From contig LUJM01000042.1 in assembly GCA_001689415.1 (NCBI GenBank), positions 1 through 59,947 of the forward strand: DNA of 59,947 bases, read 5' to 3'. Shown here in pieces: positions 35,917 through 43,836 of the stretch. The notes below the pieces were generated by a model. That model made no database searches, was not told the DNA's origin, and saw nothing but the letters and a program-made list of their open reading frames with translations. The stretch comes from Bacteroidales bacterium M2. Its GTDB lineage: Bacteria > Bacteroidota > Bacteroidia > Bacteroidales > Muribaculaceae. The translations under genes were made by a program, and so were the position numbers. Position 1 is the first letter of the stretch. Each line of letters begins with the position of its first letter.

Positions 35917-36739
35917 AAAAATTGACAATCCTCTGCTGATTGACTTGTTACGACAACTCACCCGCACATTTTCAAGAATCGAAAACGATTTCTTTGTAAT
36001 TGGTGCCACTGCCCGCGACATTATCCTTCAAGTTCTTGCAAATACATCCGCAATAAGAAAAACCAGGGATCTCGATATAGCCATTGCCGTAACTGGCTGG
36101 GATAAGTACAATGAGGTTTGCAGTGCATTGATTGAAGATGGCTTCAAAAAAGATACACACCTGACACAACGGTTCTTTTTTGATGATTATGAAGTAGACA
36201 TTGTGCCATACGGCGCAGTCGCAAAGGCTGACGACAATATATATTGGCCGCCGGAGGAGACAATCGCAATGTCGGTCAAAGGATTCGATGAAGTGCTGAA
36301 AGAGGCAGTTACAGTTTGTGTCAACAATGAATTTGAAATCAGGATTGCCTCGCTCCACGGACTGTTTCTTCTGAAACTCAATGCTTGGCTCGACCGCAAT
36401 ATCGGGACCAACAAGGATGCCGAAGATATGTGGTATATTGTTGACAACTACTATTTTGCCAATGAAGAAAGAGGCGTTCACCCGGAAGTGTATGAACTTG
36501 ACGATTTTGACCTGACTGTTGGTGGAGCGTACTGGATGGCTCATGATATTGCGGATATTCTCGGTCAAGATCAGTTGCTCTATTATCGGGACATTCTGGC
36601 AAAAGAGGCTTCACTTGCAGAGGAAAGTCGTCTTGTAGTTCAAATACTTGAAACGCATAGAAATCTGACTTTGACTGACGTTGTAAGGGGCTTGAGTACC
36701 ATAGCTGACGTATTTACTAAACGCATGAGCGATGATTGA
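35894..36739 (+). CDS. AbiEii-like nucleotidyltransferase toxin
   Basis: The 281-residue protein has a minimal nucleotidyltransferase core: 'FFVIGATARDIIL' (glycine motif near 37-39), 'TRDLDIAIAV' with Asp59 and Asp61, and 'EVDIVPYG' with the third Asp near 102. A helical part follows with 'LHGLFLLKLNAWLDR', and 'KDAEDMWYIVDNY' as in AbiEii/COG4849-like proteins. AbiEii toxins transfer nucleotides to cellular targets such as tRNA and halt growth, often as phage defence. Overlap with the antitoxin gene shows they form one operon. Confidence 0.85.
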   Translation: MSLNISSEKIDNPLLIDLLRQLTRTFSRIENDFFVIGATARDIILQVLANTSAIRKTRDLDIAIAVTGWDKYNEVCSALIEDGFKKDTHLTQRFFFDDYEVDIVPYGAVAKADDNIYWPPEETIAMSVKGFDEVLKEAVTVCVNNEFEIRIASLHGLFLLKLNAWLDRNIGTNKDAEDMWYIVDNYYFANEERGVHPEVYELDDFDLTVGGAYWMAHDIADILGQDQLLYYRDILAKEASLAEESRLVVQILETHRNLTLTDVVRGLSTIADVFTKRMSDD

Positions 36740-36872
36740 CGAGCTGTTAAAACAATCACTCCTGCCAAAGTACAAAAACGACCGCGACGGATATACCGAA
36801 GCCAAATCTGAATTTGTAAGAAAGATACGCGCTTTGCTACAGATATGTAATAAAGAAACTGTAGACAAATAA
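36732..36872 (+). pseudogene. GrpB 3'-end fragment behind the toxin gene
   Basis: The ATG at 36732 overlaps the toxin stop and opens 46 residues beginning MIDELLKQSLLPKYKNDRDG. After four residues this equals the C-terminus of the GrpB domain at 33613-34731. It then diverges to 'YTEAKSEFVRKIRALL', a normal GrpB-type ending. It therefore looks like the tail of a second GrpB gene whose body is missing, left by the event that placed the toxin-antitoxin pair. Confidence 0.75.
36741..36799 (+). repeat. Direct repeat copy 2 (GrpB 3' end)
   Basis: This partner of 34624-34682 differs at three bases, all at codon third positions, in keeping with two diverged homologous genes or an old duplication. 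Confidence 0.85.
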
Positions 36873-36879
36873 AGTTCTG

Positions 36880-37305
36880 CTACTTGAAAATAGATTTCAA
36901 TGGTTTCCAACGCATTGTAATATGCGTAATACACAAGGGTATAAGCAATATTCCTACTATCCAATGTAGATGTCCACAATCCATTGACTTCTGCAAACCA
37001 AGTAGTAAAAGTAACCCGGTCAACACTTCAAAGATCATTGCAACGGTAAGAAAAACCGCAATCGTTTTTCTCATTCTAAACGGCTTGAACAGATTCATAT
37101 ACCACACTCGATGCTGCTTTATATGAATTATAGCAAGTGCCATAAACACTAACGAAAAAAGTACGTGGAGCATCCTCCATATGCCAACTTCCTTAGTCAT
37201 TCCTTCGTGCCCTGAAATATGGTAACACAAACCGGTCACTGCTAATGCCACGAACACAGGCAGCATGGCGATATCTGTCTTCAAAGTAGCCGGAAGCCTT
37301 TTCAT
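36880..37305 (-). CDS. DUF4405-like membrane protein (cytochrome b-type)
   Basis: From the ATG at 37305, which overlaps the ferredoxin stop as ATGA, the product has 141 residues. It has four transmembrane helices (DIAMLPVFVALAVTGLCYHI; MLHVLFSLVFMALAIIHI; IAVFLTVAMIFEVLTGLLLLL; HLHWIVGILLIPLCITHI). Histidines at matching membrane depths (YHISGH, LHVLF, IHIKQH, HLHW, THI) could bind heme as in DUF4405/cytochrome b561-like proteins. With the ferredoxin it may form a small membrane electron-transfer unit. The longer frame to 37398 is a shadow of the ferredoxin gene. Confidence 0.75.
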   Translation of the reverse strand: MKRLPATLKTDIAMLPVFVALAVTGLCYHISGHEGMTKEVGIWRMLHVLFSLVFMALAIIHIKQHRVWYMNLFKPFRMRKTIAVFLTVAMIFEVLTGLLLLLGLQKSMDCGHLHWIVGILLIPLCITHITMRWKPLKSIFK

Positions 37306-37517
37306 TTCTTCTCGAATATTGACCGTGGACACACTACGACGCACTTTCCGCAACCTATGCAATTGTCCGGTGCAATAAATACGGCATGTTTGTGCCATAA
37401 GAATTTCACTGCCCCAAATACCCTACCCGGACATGACTCGATACATTTCCAACAGGCTATGCACTCATTCGACACAGCCTTGATATGCGGTGTTTCCAAT
37501 ATCTTGTGTTTCCTCAT
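37302..37517 (-). CDS. 2[4Fe-4S] ferredoxin
   Basis: The 71-residue protein from the ATG at 37517 has two CxxCxxCxxxCP motifs, 'CIACWKCIESCPG' and 'CIGCGKCVVVCPR', each able to hold a [4Fe-4S] cluster. The insert 'RVFGAVKFLWHKHAVFIAPDN' between them is hydrophobic. The longer upstream frame to 37592 crosses the -7 box and is not used. It is translationally coupled to the membrane protein, which is its likely electron partner. Confidence 0.85.
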   Translation of the reverse strand: MRKHKILETPHIKAVSNECIACWKCIESCPGRVFGAVKFLWHKHAVFIAPDNCIGCGKCVVVCPRSIFEKK

Positions 37518-37535
37518 AACTACATTTTTATAATG

Positions 37536-37543
37536 CAAAGTTA
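37536..37543 (-). promoter_or_regulatory. -7 box of the ferredoxin operon
   Basis: Read leftward it is TAACTTTG, giving a leader of about 12 nt before 37517. No good -33 box is present, so an activator may be needed, such as the AraC protein encoded just upstream. Confidence 0.5.
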
Positions 37544-37591
37544 TAAAGAAATGTAATCGCCGGGAATGACACATCCACGGCAATAGTTGCA

Positions 37592-38407
37592 CTATTTAAG
37601 GTTTCTACGATATTCGGCAGGAGATATTCCTTCTATTTTCTTGAACAGACGCGAGAAATACGGATAGTCTACATATCCAAGGTCCGATGCTATTTGCTGC
37701 GCAGTCATATCTGTATTGGCAAATAATCTCTTGGCATAGAGCACTACCTGCGACATTATAAACCGACTCACGCTATGCCCTGTAGTAGCCTTAACGGCTT
37801 CATTAAGATATACTTCCGAGATATTAAGCATGGCTGCATAGGCCGACGCTCCTTTTATCTTGTTGATATTCCGGTCGAGCGATGTCTTGAATTTTGTAAA
37901 TATCGAAGTATATCGACAAGTCTCTACAATAGGTATATTGCCAATTGATTGTACCGCGAGTGATACTATGGTTTTTGATATCGATGTAAGTCTACGCCGT
38001 TGCATTATTTCAAACAGTATAGCTATATCATTCATAGTTTCATCATCAAGCCTTATTACCTTGGCTACTAATGCATACCTGTTGATTAGTTCGATTTCTG
38101 TGTCTGATAAAAATTCGGGCGATAATGCAAGCATACAGCCCGACGATTTATTATCGATACTGCCTATTTTATGTACTTGACCGGGAGTTGTGAGAATTAA
38201 ATCTCCGGCAGTAAGCTTGAATTCTTTGAAATCAATGCTTATCGTTAACGAACCCGAAAAAAGAAATCCAATCATATAATAGTCGTCACGATGCAAAGCT
38301 GTCTTGACTTCGACATCTGATGAACCGTCTAATTGCTTGACAAACATTCCATCTTCGCCAAGCTCTGAAATTCTATTGACTTCTATTTTATTAATTCTTT
38401 TCCTCAT
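37592..38407 (-). CDS. AraC family transcriptional regulator A
   Basis: From the ATG at 38407 the product has 271 residues. An N-terminal cupin-type half ('DDYYMIGFLFSGSLTISIDFKEFKLTAGDLILTTPGQVHKI') precedes a C-terminal AraC domain with two helix-turn-helix units: 'NISEVYLNEAVKATTGHSVSRFI' and 'TAQQIASDLGYVDYPYFSRLFKKIEGISPAEYRR'. A start at 38437 is also possible. It follows regulator B by 36 nt. The ferredoxin pair lies downstream and the efflux operon lies divergent to regulator B, so either could be its target. Confidence 0.88.
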   Translation of the reverse strand: MRKRINKIEVNRISELGEDGMFVKQLDGSSDVEVKTALHRDDYYMIGFLFSGSLTISIDFKEFKLTAGDLILTTPGQVHKIGSIDNKSSGCMLALSPEFLSDTEIELINRYALVAKVIRLDDETMNDIAILFEIMQRRRLTSISKTIVSLAVQSIGNIPIVETCRYTSIFTKFKTSLDRNINKIKGASAYAAMLNISEVYLNEAVKATTGHSVSRFIMSQVVLYAKRLFANTDMTAQQIASDLGYVDYPYFSRLFKKIEGISPAEYRRNLK

Positions 38408-38442
38408 TGAGTATAATCTATTTATATTCAACACCATTACTC

Positions 38443-39351
38443 CTACGAGCGACGGTATTGGCCGGGGCTCATGCCGGTACTTTCGCGAAAATATTTCGAA
38501 AAGAACGACGGATTAGGAAAATTGAGATAGTCACTAATCTGGCATATTGTCATATTAGAAGATTGCAGCAGTACTTTTGCCTCGAGTATAACATAATCAC
38601 GAATCCATGCGCCCACTGTTTTTCCGCCTATACTCTTGATAATACGCGACAAATGACCGGGAGATAAAAACAATGCCGACGCATAGAAGCCTACATCACG
38701 CCGTGTCTTGAAATTCTCTTTTACAAGGGCGACAAAACTACGATATATATCAAGTTGTCGGTTCTTGGGCGATGAATCCTGCTTCTTGTTCCCAAGCCAT
38801 TGCCGATAGGTATTTGTCAACTTCATCAGCACAATATACACATACGAATGTATGATATTATCTCTGAATTGTGAATTGTTCATGCTGATACATTCCTTCA
38901 TCAACCGATAATGTGTATGCAGGTCTTCGACAAATTCTTCCGACGGCGTAAAGGACATGGAAACAGGAGTATCACTATAAGGCATAAAACGCTCAAGACT
39001 CAATATATAATCTTGAGATATAGCAATAAACATAAGCTTGATATCTTCAGAAGCCCCTAAAAACTCAACAATCTGTCCCTGCCGACAGAAAATCAAATCC
39101 CCGGCACTATGTCTCTGCGGTTCGTCGCAATCCATTCTATATTCCAGATAACCCTGCCGACACACTACGATTACATTCGACTGCAGTTTCATCGGCTTGC
39201 TTCCAAACGGCACTTGCGAAATATTACCTTCTGCCGAATCTTCATAATTATCAAACAATATAATACCACTTGTCGAAGATATATTACCTCCAATCTGCAG
39301 AAATGTCTGCATGGTGATAAGCATGTAATCTCCCGTTTGATTTTGGCTCAT
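38443..39351 (-). CDS. AraC family transcriptional regulator B
   Basis: The 302-residue protein has a cupin-like N-terminal half ('VIVVCRQGYLEYRMDCDEPQRHSAGDLIFCRQGQIVEFLG') and a C-terminal AraC DNA-binding domain ('FYASALFLSPGHLSRIIKSIGGKTVGAWI', then 'TICQISDYLNFPNPSFFSKYFRESTGMSPGQYRR'). Its overall layout equals that of regulator A, so the two are probable old paralogues. It is divergent to the RND efflux operon across 277 bp, the usual place for an efflux regulator. Alternative starts lie at codons 10 and 14. Confidence 0.88.
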   Translation of the reverse strand: MSQNQTGDYMLITMQTFLQIGGNISSTSGIILFDNYEDSAEGNISQVPFGSKPMKLQSNVIVVCRQGYLEYRMDCDEPQRHSAGDLIFCRQGQIVEFLGASEDIKLMFIAISQDYILSLERFMPYSDTPVSMSFTPSEEFVEDLHTHYRLMKECISMNNSQFRDNIIHSYVYIVLMKLTNTYRQWLGNKKQDSSPKNRQLDIYRSFVALVKENFKTRRDVGFYASALFLSPGHLSRIIKSIGGKTVGAWIRDYVILEAKVLLQSSNMTICQISDYLNFPNPSFFSKYFRESTGMSPGQYRRS

Positions 39352-39378
39352 TTGGATATAAATGTTGATATTGGGTTA

Positions 39379-39411
39379 CAAATATAGTCATTTATACTCC
39401 AACGATTCAAC
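39379..39411 (-). promoter_or_regulatory. Promoter of AraC regulator B
   Basis: Read leftward, TATATTTG (39379-39386) is a consensus -7 box. GTTG (39408-39411 on the complement) lies 21 nt upstream. The leader to 39351 is about 22 nt. Confidence 0.55.
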
Positions 39412-39473
39412 AAATATTAAAAAAAGAACATATTATGCACAATATAGGTAATACCTCATTGACTCAATGGCAG

Positions 39474-39481
39474 TAATTTTG
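39474..39481 (+). promoter_or_regulatory. -7 box of the RND efflux operon
   Basis: TAATTTTG matches the -7 consensus. The transcript would start near 39488, giving a leader of about 140 nt that begins with the hairpin at 39491-39518. Confidence 0.6.
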
Positions 39482-39490
39482 CATAAATAA

Positions 39491-39529
39491 GTAACTCGCA
39501 GAATTAACTGCGAGTTACATTCTATTTTT
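39491..39529 (+). terminator. Attenuator-like hairpin in the efflux operon leader
   Basis: GTAACTCGCAG (39491-39501) and CTGCGAGTTAC (39508-39518) are exact 11-bp arms with a 6-nt loop, followed by ATTCTATTTTT. It lies right after the predicted start point and 100 nt before the first gene, so it would stop transcription early unless prevented. Confidence 0.7.
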
Positions 39530-39628
39530 AAGAGTCGCTTATTTAAATAAATATACTCTATTCATCACAAGACTTTTGTCTTATGGGCGAACTCAGAGGT
39601 TCTCAAAACAAAAAAACACAGTGTAAAA

Positions 39629-40690
39629 ATGACTAAAATAATACGTTTATTGCCTATCGCGCTGTCCTTATTTTTAACAGTGGGATGCGCTAAAGATTCC
39701 GACAACGGAAACTCAAAAAGAATACAGAATGTCTACACTACTGTACCCGAATCGAATAGCGGGGCTGTCACGCACTCTTACACATCTTCGGTTGAGGAAG
39801 GAAAGAGTGTCAACACCGGATTCAAAACCGGAGGACAAATCAAACGTCTCACTGTAAACGAAGGCGACTTTGTAAAAAAAGGACAGATTATCGGCTACCT
39901 CGACGATGCCGACTACCGACTTTCGGTAATGCAGCTTGAAGCGCAATATAATCAGATGGTGTCGGAAAATGCCAGACTCGACGAAATGTTCAAGCGCAAT
40001 AATGTTGCTCCAAATGACTACGAAAAAGCCAAAGCAGGCTTAGAGCAAATGAAAACACAGTTAGAGATGACTCGCAACAAACTGGCCTATACACGACTCG
40101 AAGCACCAACTTCGGGCTATGTCGTAGAGCGCTTTATGGAAGAAGGCGAAATGGCCGGAGCCGGAACTCCGATCTACCGAATCATTGATAATTCGGGATT
40201 GGAGACAACTGTTGCTCTACCGCCCTCAATCTATAGCCGACGTGATGAAATTGTCAGTTGCACAGGCAGATCGCCTATGTTTGACAACAAGTCTTTTCCG
40301 CTCGATATTATAAGCTTCGTACCCGATGCCGACAATAATTCACTATTCCGCTTACGCCTCAAGTTGCCGGCTTCGATGCATGGCAAACTCTTACCGGGCA
40401 TGAACCTGTCGGTATCTATACAGTTCAATAATACCGACAGTACCGACATCCATACCATTCCTTCGCGATCTATTTTCGAGCGCAATGGTAAAGAATATGT
40501 ATGGGTAATCAATCAATCCGATTCTACCCTTACTGCAAAAGAAATAAAGAGAGACGGTATTTACGACGGCAAAAACAGCTCTGTATCAGGCTTGAAGGGA
40601 GATGAAACAATCGTTGCTGTCGGTGTGCATCATCTAAGCGACGGAGAAAAAGTAAAAGTCGCCGGTGACATTAATTCGCTTGATAACTGA
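39629..40690 (+). CDS. RND efflux periplasmic adaptor lipoprotein
   Basis: The 353-residue protein has a lipobox (LTVGC, Cys20). Membrane-fusion-protein features are present: lipoyl half-motif 'NTGFKTGGQIKRLTVNEGDFVKKGQIIGYLDDADY', a short coiled-coil hairpin (LEAQYNQMVSENARLDEMF...EQMKTQLEMTRNKLAYTRLEAP), second lipoyl half 'TSGYVVERFMEEGEMAGAGTPIYRI', and beta-barrel part 'IQFNNTDSTDIHTIPSRSIF'. It links the inner-membrane pump to the TolC-like channel. First gene of a three-gene operon; 8 nt to the pump gene. Confidence 0.93.
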   Translation: MTKIIRLLPIALSLFLTVGCAKDSDNGNSKRIQNVYTTVPESNSGAVTHSYTSSVEEGKSVNTGFKTGGQIKRLTVNEGDFVKKGQIIGYLDDADYRLSVMQLEAQYNQMVSENARLDEMFKRNNVAPNDYEKAKAGLEQMKTQLEMTRNKLAYTRLEAPTSGYVVERFMEEGEMAGAGTPIYRIIDNSGLETTVALPPSIYSRRDEIVSCTGRSPMFDNKSFPLDIISFVPDADNNSLFRLRLKLPASMHGKLLPGMNLSVSIQFNNTDSTDIHTIPSRSIFERNGKEYVWVINQSDSTLTAKEIKRDGIYDGKNSSVSGLKGDETIVAVGVHHLSDGEKVKVAGDINSLDN

Positions 40691-40698
40691 TTCTGACC

Positions 40699-43600
40699 AT
40701 GACAAGTATTGCGAAATTCTTTATTCAGCGCCGTACGCTATTCTGGTCGGCGATGATAATAATACTGATTGCCGGGGTAATCTTTTTCCTCAAGATGCCA
40801 AAACTCGAAGACCCGGCAGTAACTGTGAAACAAGCCTCGGTAGTTGTGATATACCCGGGTGCGGACACCGAAGTGGTCGAACGTGATGTCGTCACCATGC
40901 TCGAAGACCAGTTACGTACATTACCAAACGTCAAGAAACTAAAAAGTGATGTACATCGTGGTCAGGCCATGATAGGTGTGGAATTCCAGCTCGATGTTCC
41001 AATGGAGGACATGGAGCAGTATTTCGACCAACTCCGCCGAAAAGTATCAGATATTGAGTCATCCCTTCCCCAGGGATGCATGAAGCCTATTGTCATCGAC
41101 GACATGATGGATGTTTATGGCATTTTCTATGCCGTAAAGGGCGACGGATACGATACCGGAGAACTCGAGTGCTATGCCAAGAAACTGCGAAACGAGATAA
41201 TGACCGTAAAAGGCGTTAAACGTGTGAACATTGGCGGTGTACAACGCGAAGAAATCGACATAACTTTCACTCCAGACCAAATTAGACGCAACGGCATGCT
41301 GCCTTTGCTAATCGCTCAGGCATTACAATCATCTACAGCGGTTATCAACGCAGGCAAGATCGACAACGGTGCCGACAGGCTTGCTGTCGACATCTCTGAA
41401 GGGGCCGTTACCGAAGAGGAGATTTCAAATATCCTTGTTTCGATGCCTGACGGGAAAAAGGTTAGGATTGGTGATATTGCAAAAGTATCGCGTCGTGATA
41501 CCGAACCGGGTAACAACGGTTTCTATGTGGGCAAGGATGCTTCGCTCACACTTATGGTTGCTCTCGAAAACAATGCTGTAGTACCAAAAGTAGGTGCCGC
41601 AATTGACAAAGTGATAGCTCCGACTATCGACAAATTACCTGCAGGTATAACCGTCGAGAAAGTATTTTTCCAGCCGGAACGAGTAGATAATGCCATATCG
41701 TCGTTCATGGTCAACCTTTTGGAGTCTATCATCATTGTATTTATTGTGATATTGCTTGCAATGGGTTGGAAAGCCGGACTGATTATCGGTTTCGGCCTTG
41801 TCTTGACTGTGGCTTTGTCTTTCCCGATTCTGTCGGCTCTGGGCACTACTTTGCAACGAATATCCCTTGGCGCTTTCATTGTGGCAATGGGTATGCTTGT
41901 TGACAACGCTGTTGTGATTATGGACGGCATCATCAACGACCGCAAGCGTGGTTTGAGGCGAGATGACTACCTATTCAATACCGGTCGGAAAACTGCATTA
42001 CCACTACTTGGTGCCACGATAATTGCGGCTGCGACATTCATGCCTATCTACTTCACACCGGGCAGTGTCGGTGAGTTTGCCGGTGACCTGTTTCTTGTAA
42101 TCTGTGTCAGCCTTGTTGCGAGCTGGGTGCTCGCTTTGATACAAGTTCCTGCTTGTTCTGACCAATGGCTCGGACCGGATACCGACATTGCCGAAGAACA
42201 ACGAGAGCTTAAGCTCAACCTCCTTCAACGCAGTATCAGGCGAATGGTTGTATTCCTGATTGACCACAAATGGGTTTCAGTCGGTGTTGCTGCCATAATC
42301 CTCGTAGTTTCGTGTATTGCAATGCAGAAACTTCGTAATGTCTTCTTCCCTGATTTCGAATACGATCAATTTGTAGTAGAATGTACATTCCCGGCAGAAA
42401 GCAACCCCGACAATGTGCGCGACCGCATGCTGCAACTAAGCGATAGTGTGATGAAATTCGAGGGCGTTGAATCTGTTGCTATCAGCCTTGGTGGTGCCCC
42501 GGGAAGATATTGCCTCGTGCGACCTATGCCGAGTGCCGGAGAAGAATACGCAGAATTTATTATCGACTGCGACAACTTTAAAACTGTTCAGAAATTATCT
42601 GATCAACTCGTTGCCAAATTGCGAACTTTGGCACCGGAGGCTTATGTCCGTGCGCGGCGCTACAATCTATCAGTATCAAGTTCACATACTGTAGAGGTGG
42701 AATTTTCCGGTCCGAACGCAGATACCCTGCGAATGCTCTCTGCCAAGGCCGAAGATATAATGAGAAACTGCAAATATGTCGACCCGCTTTCTGTTCAAAA
42801 CAACTGGTTGGGACGTAACCGCTCTGTCTCGATAGACTATTCTTCCGACCTTGCAGCAGCGGCGGGAGTAAACCGTTCGGATGTCGGCAATGCCCTGCAA
42901 GCAGCAACCGACGGTTATGCGATTGGTGTAATAAATGATCGCGACAAAACGATACCGATTTATATGCAGATACGCAATACCGACGGGTCTAAAATCAGCG
43001 ATCTTTCGACCCTGCCCGTATGGACCATGATGAATATCAATATTTCAGGCAACGACCTTGCTTCGATGATGAATGGCACGACTACGGCAAGCGAGTTGAG
43101 CAACAAAATGTATAATACCACCCTGCTCTCTTCGTGCGTCAAATCTATTAGTCCTTCATGGAGCGAAGGCACTATACACCGCCTGAACGGTCAGCGTGTA
43201 ATAGAGGCCGAATGCGACCCGGATATAACAAACCACAATGCAACTCCGGCAAAGGTTGTAGAGAATATCGCTGAAGAAATCAAGGCTATTCCTCTGCCCG
43301 AAGGTTATGGTATGCGCTTTGCAGGCGAGGGCGAGACTTCTGATGAATCAATGGATATCATTATGTCTTTCCTTCCCATAATGGTTGCAATTATTGTGAT
43401 TATACTGTTATTGCTTTTCAACAGTTGGAAAAAGCTGACGGTGATTTTGCTCTGCTTCCCATTCGTTATATGCGGCATCATACCGGCCTTGCTGATAACC
43501 GACACTCCGTTTACATTCCTTGCCATACTCGGTCTAATGGGCTTAATGGGCATGACGATTAAAAATGCCATTGTGCTTGTAGACGAAATCGCTCGTCTTA

Positions 43601-43836
43601 CCGATGTGGAAAGAATAGAGCTGTACCCGGCTATTGTTCGCGCTACTGTATCACGTGTGATGCCTGTTATCCTCGCATCGTTTACAACTATCGCCGGTAT
43701 GATACCTCTTGTCGGAGACCCGATGTACGGTTCTCTTGCTGTAACAATTATCGGAGGCTTGCTGATAGGCACTTTTGCCACTTTGCTCTTGCTGCCTACT
43801 TTATACTCTGTTTTCTTCAAAGTAAAACGCTCATGA
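40699..43836 (+). CDS. RND efflux pump permease
   Basis: The 1045-residue protein has the twelve-helix RND layout with two large periplasmic loops. Seen are the N-terminal helix 'FWSAMIIILIAGVIFFLKMPKLEDP', pore region 'VVIYPGADTEVVERDVVTMLEDQL', transmembrane helix 4 'LGAFIVAMGMLVDNAVVIMDGIIN' with a proton-relay Asp, and 'LMGLMGMTIKNAIVLVDEI' in the second half. It has VDN where AcrB has VDD. Substrates are likely drugs, bile salts or other amphiphiles. It overlaps the TolC gene by ATGA. Confidence 0.95.
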   Translation: MTSIAKFFIQRRTLFWSAMIIILIAGVIFFLKMPKLEDPAVTVKQASVVVIYPGADTEVVERDVVTMLEDQLRTLPNVKKLKSDVHRGQAMIGVEFQLDVPMEDMEQYFDQLRRKVSDIESSLPQGCMKPIVIDDMMDVYGIFYAVKGDGYDTGELECYAKKLRNEIMTVKGVKRVNIGGVQREEIDITFTPDQIRRNGMLPLLIAQALQSSTAVINAGKIDNGADRLAVDISEGAVTEEEISNILVSMPDGKKVRIGDIAKVSRRDTEPGNNGFYVGKDASLTLMVALENNAVVPKVGAAIDKVIAPTIDKLPAGITVEKVFFQPERVDNAISSFMVNLLESIIIVFIVILLAMGWKAGLIIGFGLVLTVALSFPILSALGTTLQRISLGAFIVAMGMLVDNAVVIMDGIINDRKRGLRRDDYLFNTGRKTALPLLGATIIAAATFMPIYFTPGSVGEFAGDLFLVICVSLVASWVLALIQVPACSDQWLGPDTDIAEEQRELKLNLLQRSIRRMVVFLIDHKWVSVGVAAIILVVSCIAMQKLRNVFFPDFEYDQFVVECTFPAESNPDNVRDRMLQLSDSVMKFEGVESVAISLGGAPGRYCLVRPMPSAGEEYAEFIIDCDNFKTVQKLSDQLVAKLRTLAPEAYVRARRYNLSVSSSHTVEVEFSGPNADTLRMLSAKAEDIMRNCKYVDPLSVQNNWLGRNRSVSIDYSSDLAAAAGVNRSDVGNALQAATDGYAIGVINDRDKTIPIYMQIRNTDGSKISDLSTLPVWTMMNINISGNDLASMMNGTTTASELSNKMYNTTLLSSCVKSISPSWSEGTIHRLNGQRVIEAECDPDITNHNATPAKVVENIAEEIKAIPLPEGYGMRFAGEGETSDESMDIIMSFLPIMVAIIVIILLLLFNSWKKLTVILLCFPFVICGIIPALLITDTPFTFLAILGLMGLMGMTIKNAIVLVDEIARLTDVERIELYPAIVRATVSRVMPVILASFTTIAGMIPLVGDPMYGSLAVTIIGGLLIGTFATLLLLPTLYSVFFKVKRS

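Noticed and set aside
36880..37398. Longer form of the DUF4405-like protein starting at 37398
   Set aside because: The extra N-terminus is the ferredoxin gene in another frame; the ATGA overlap at 37302-37305 marks the real start.
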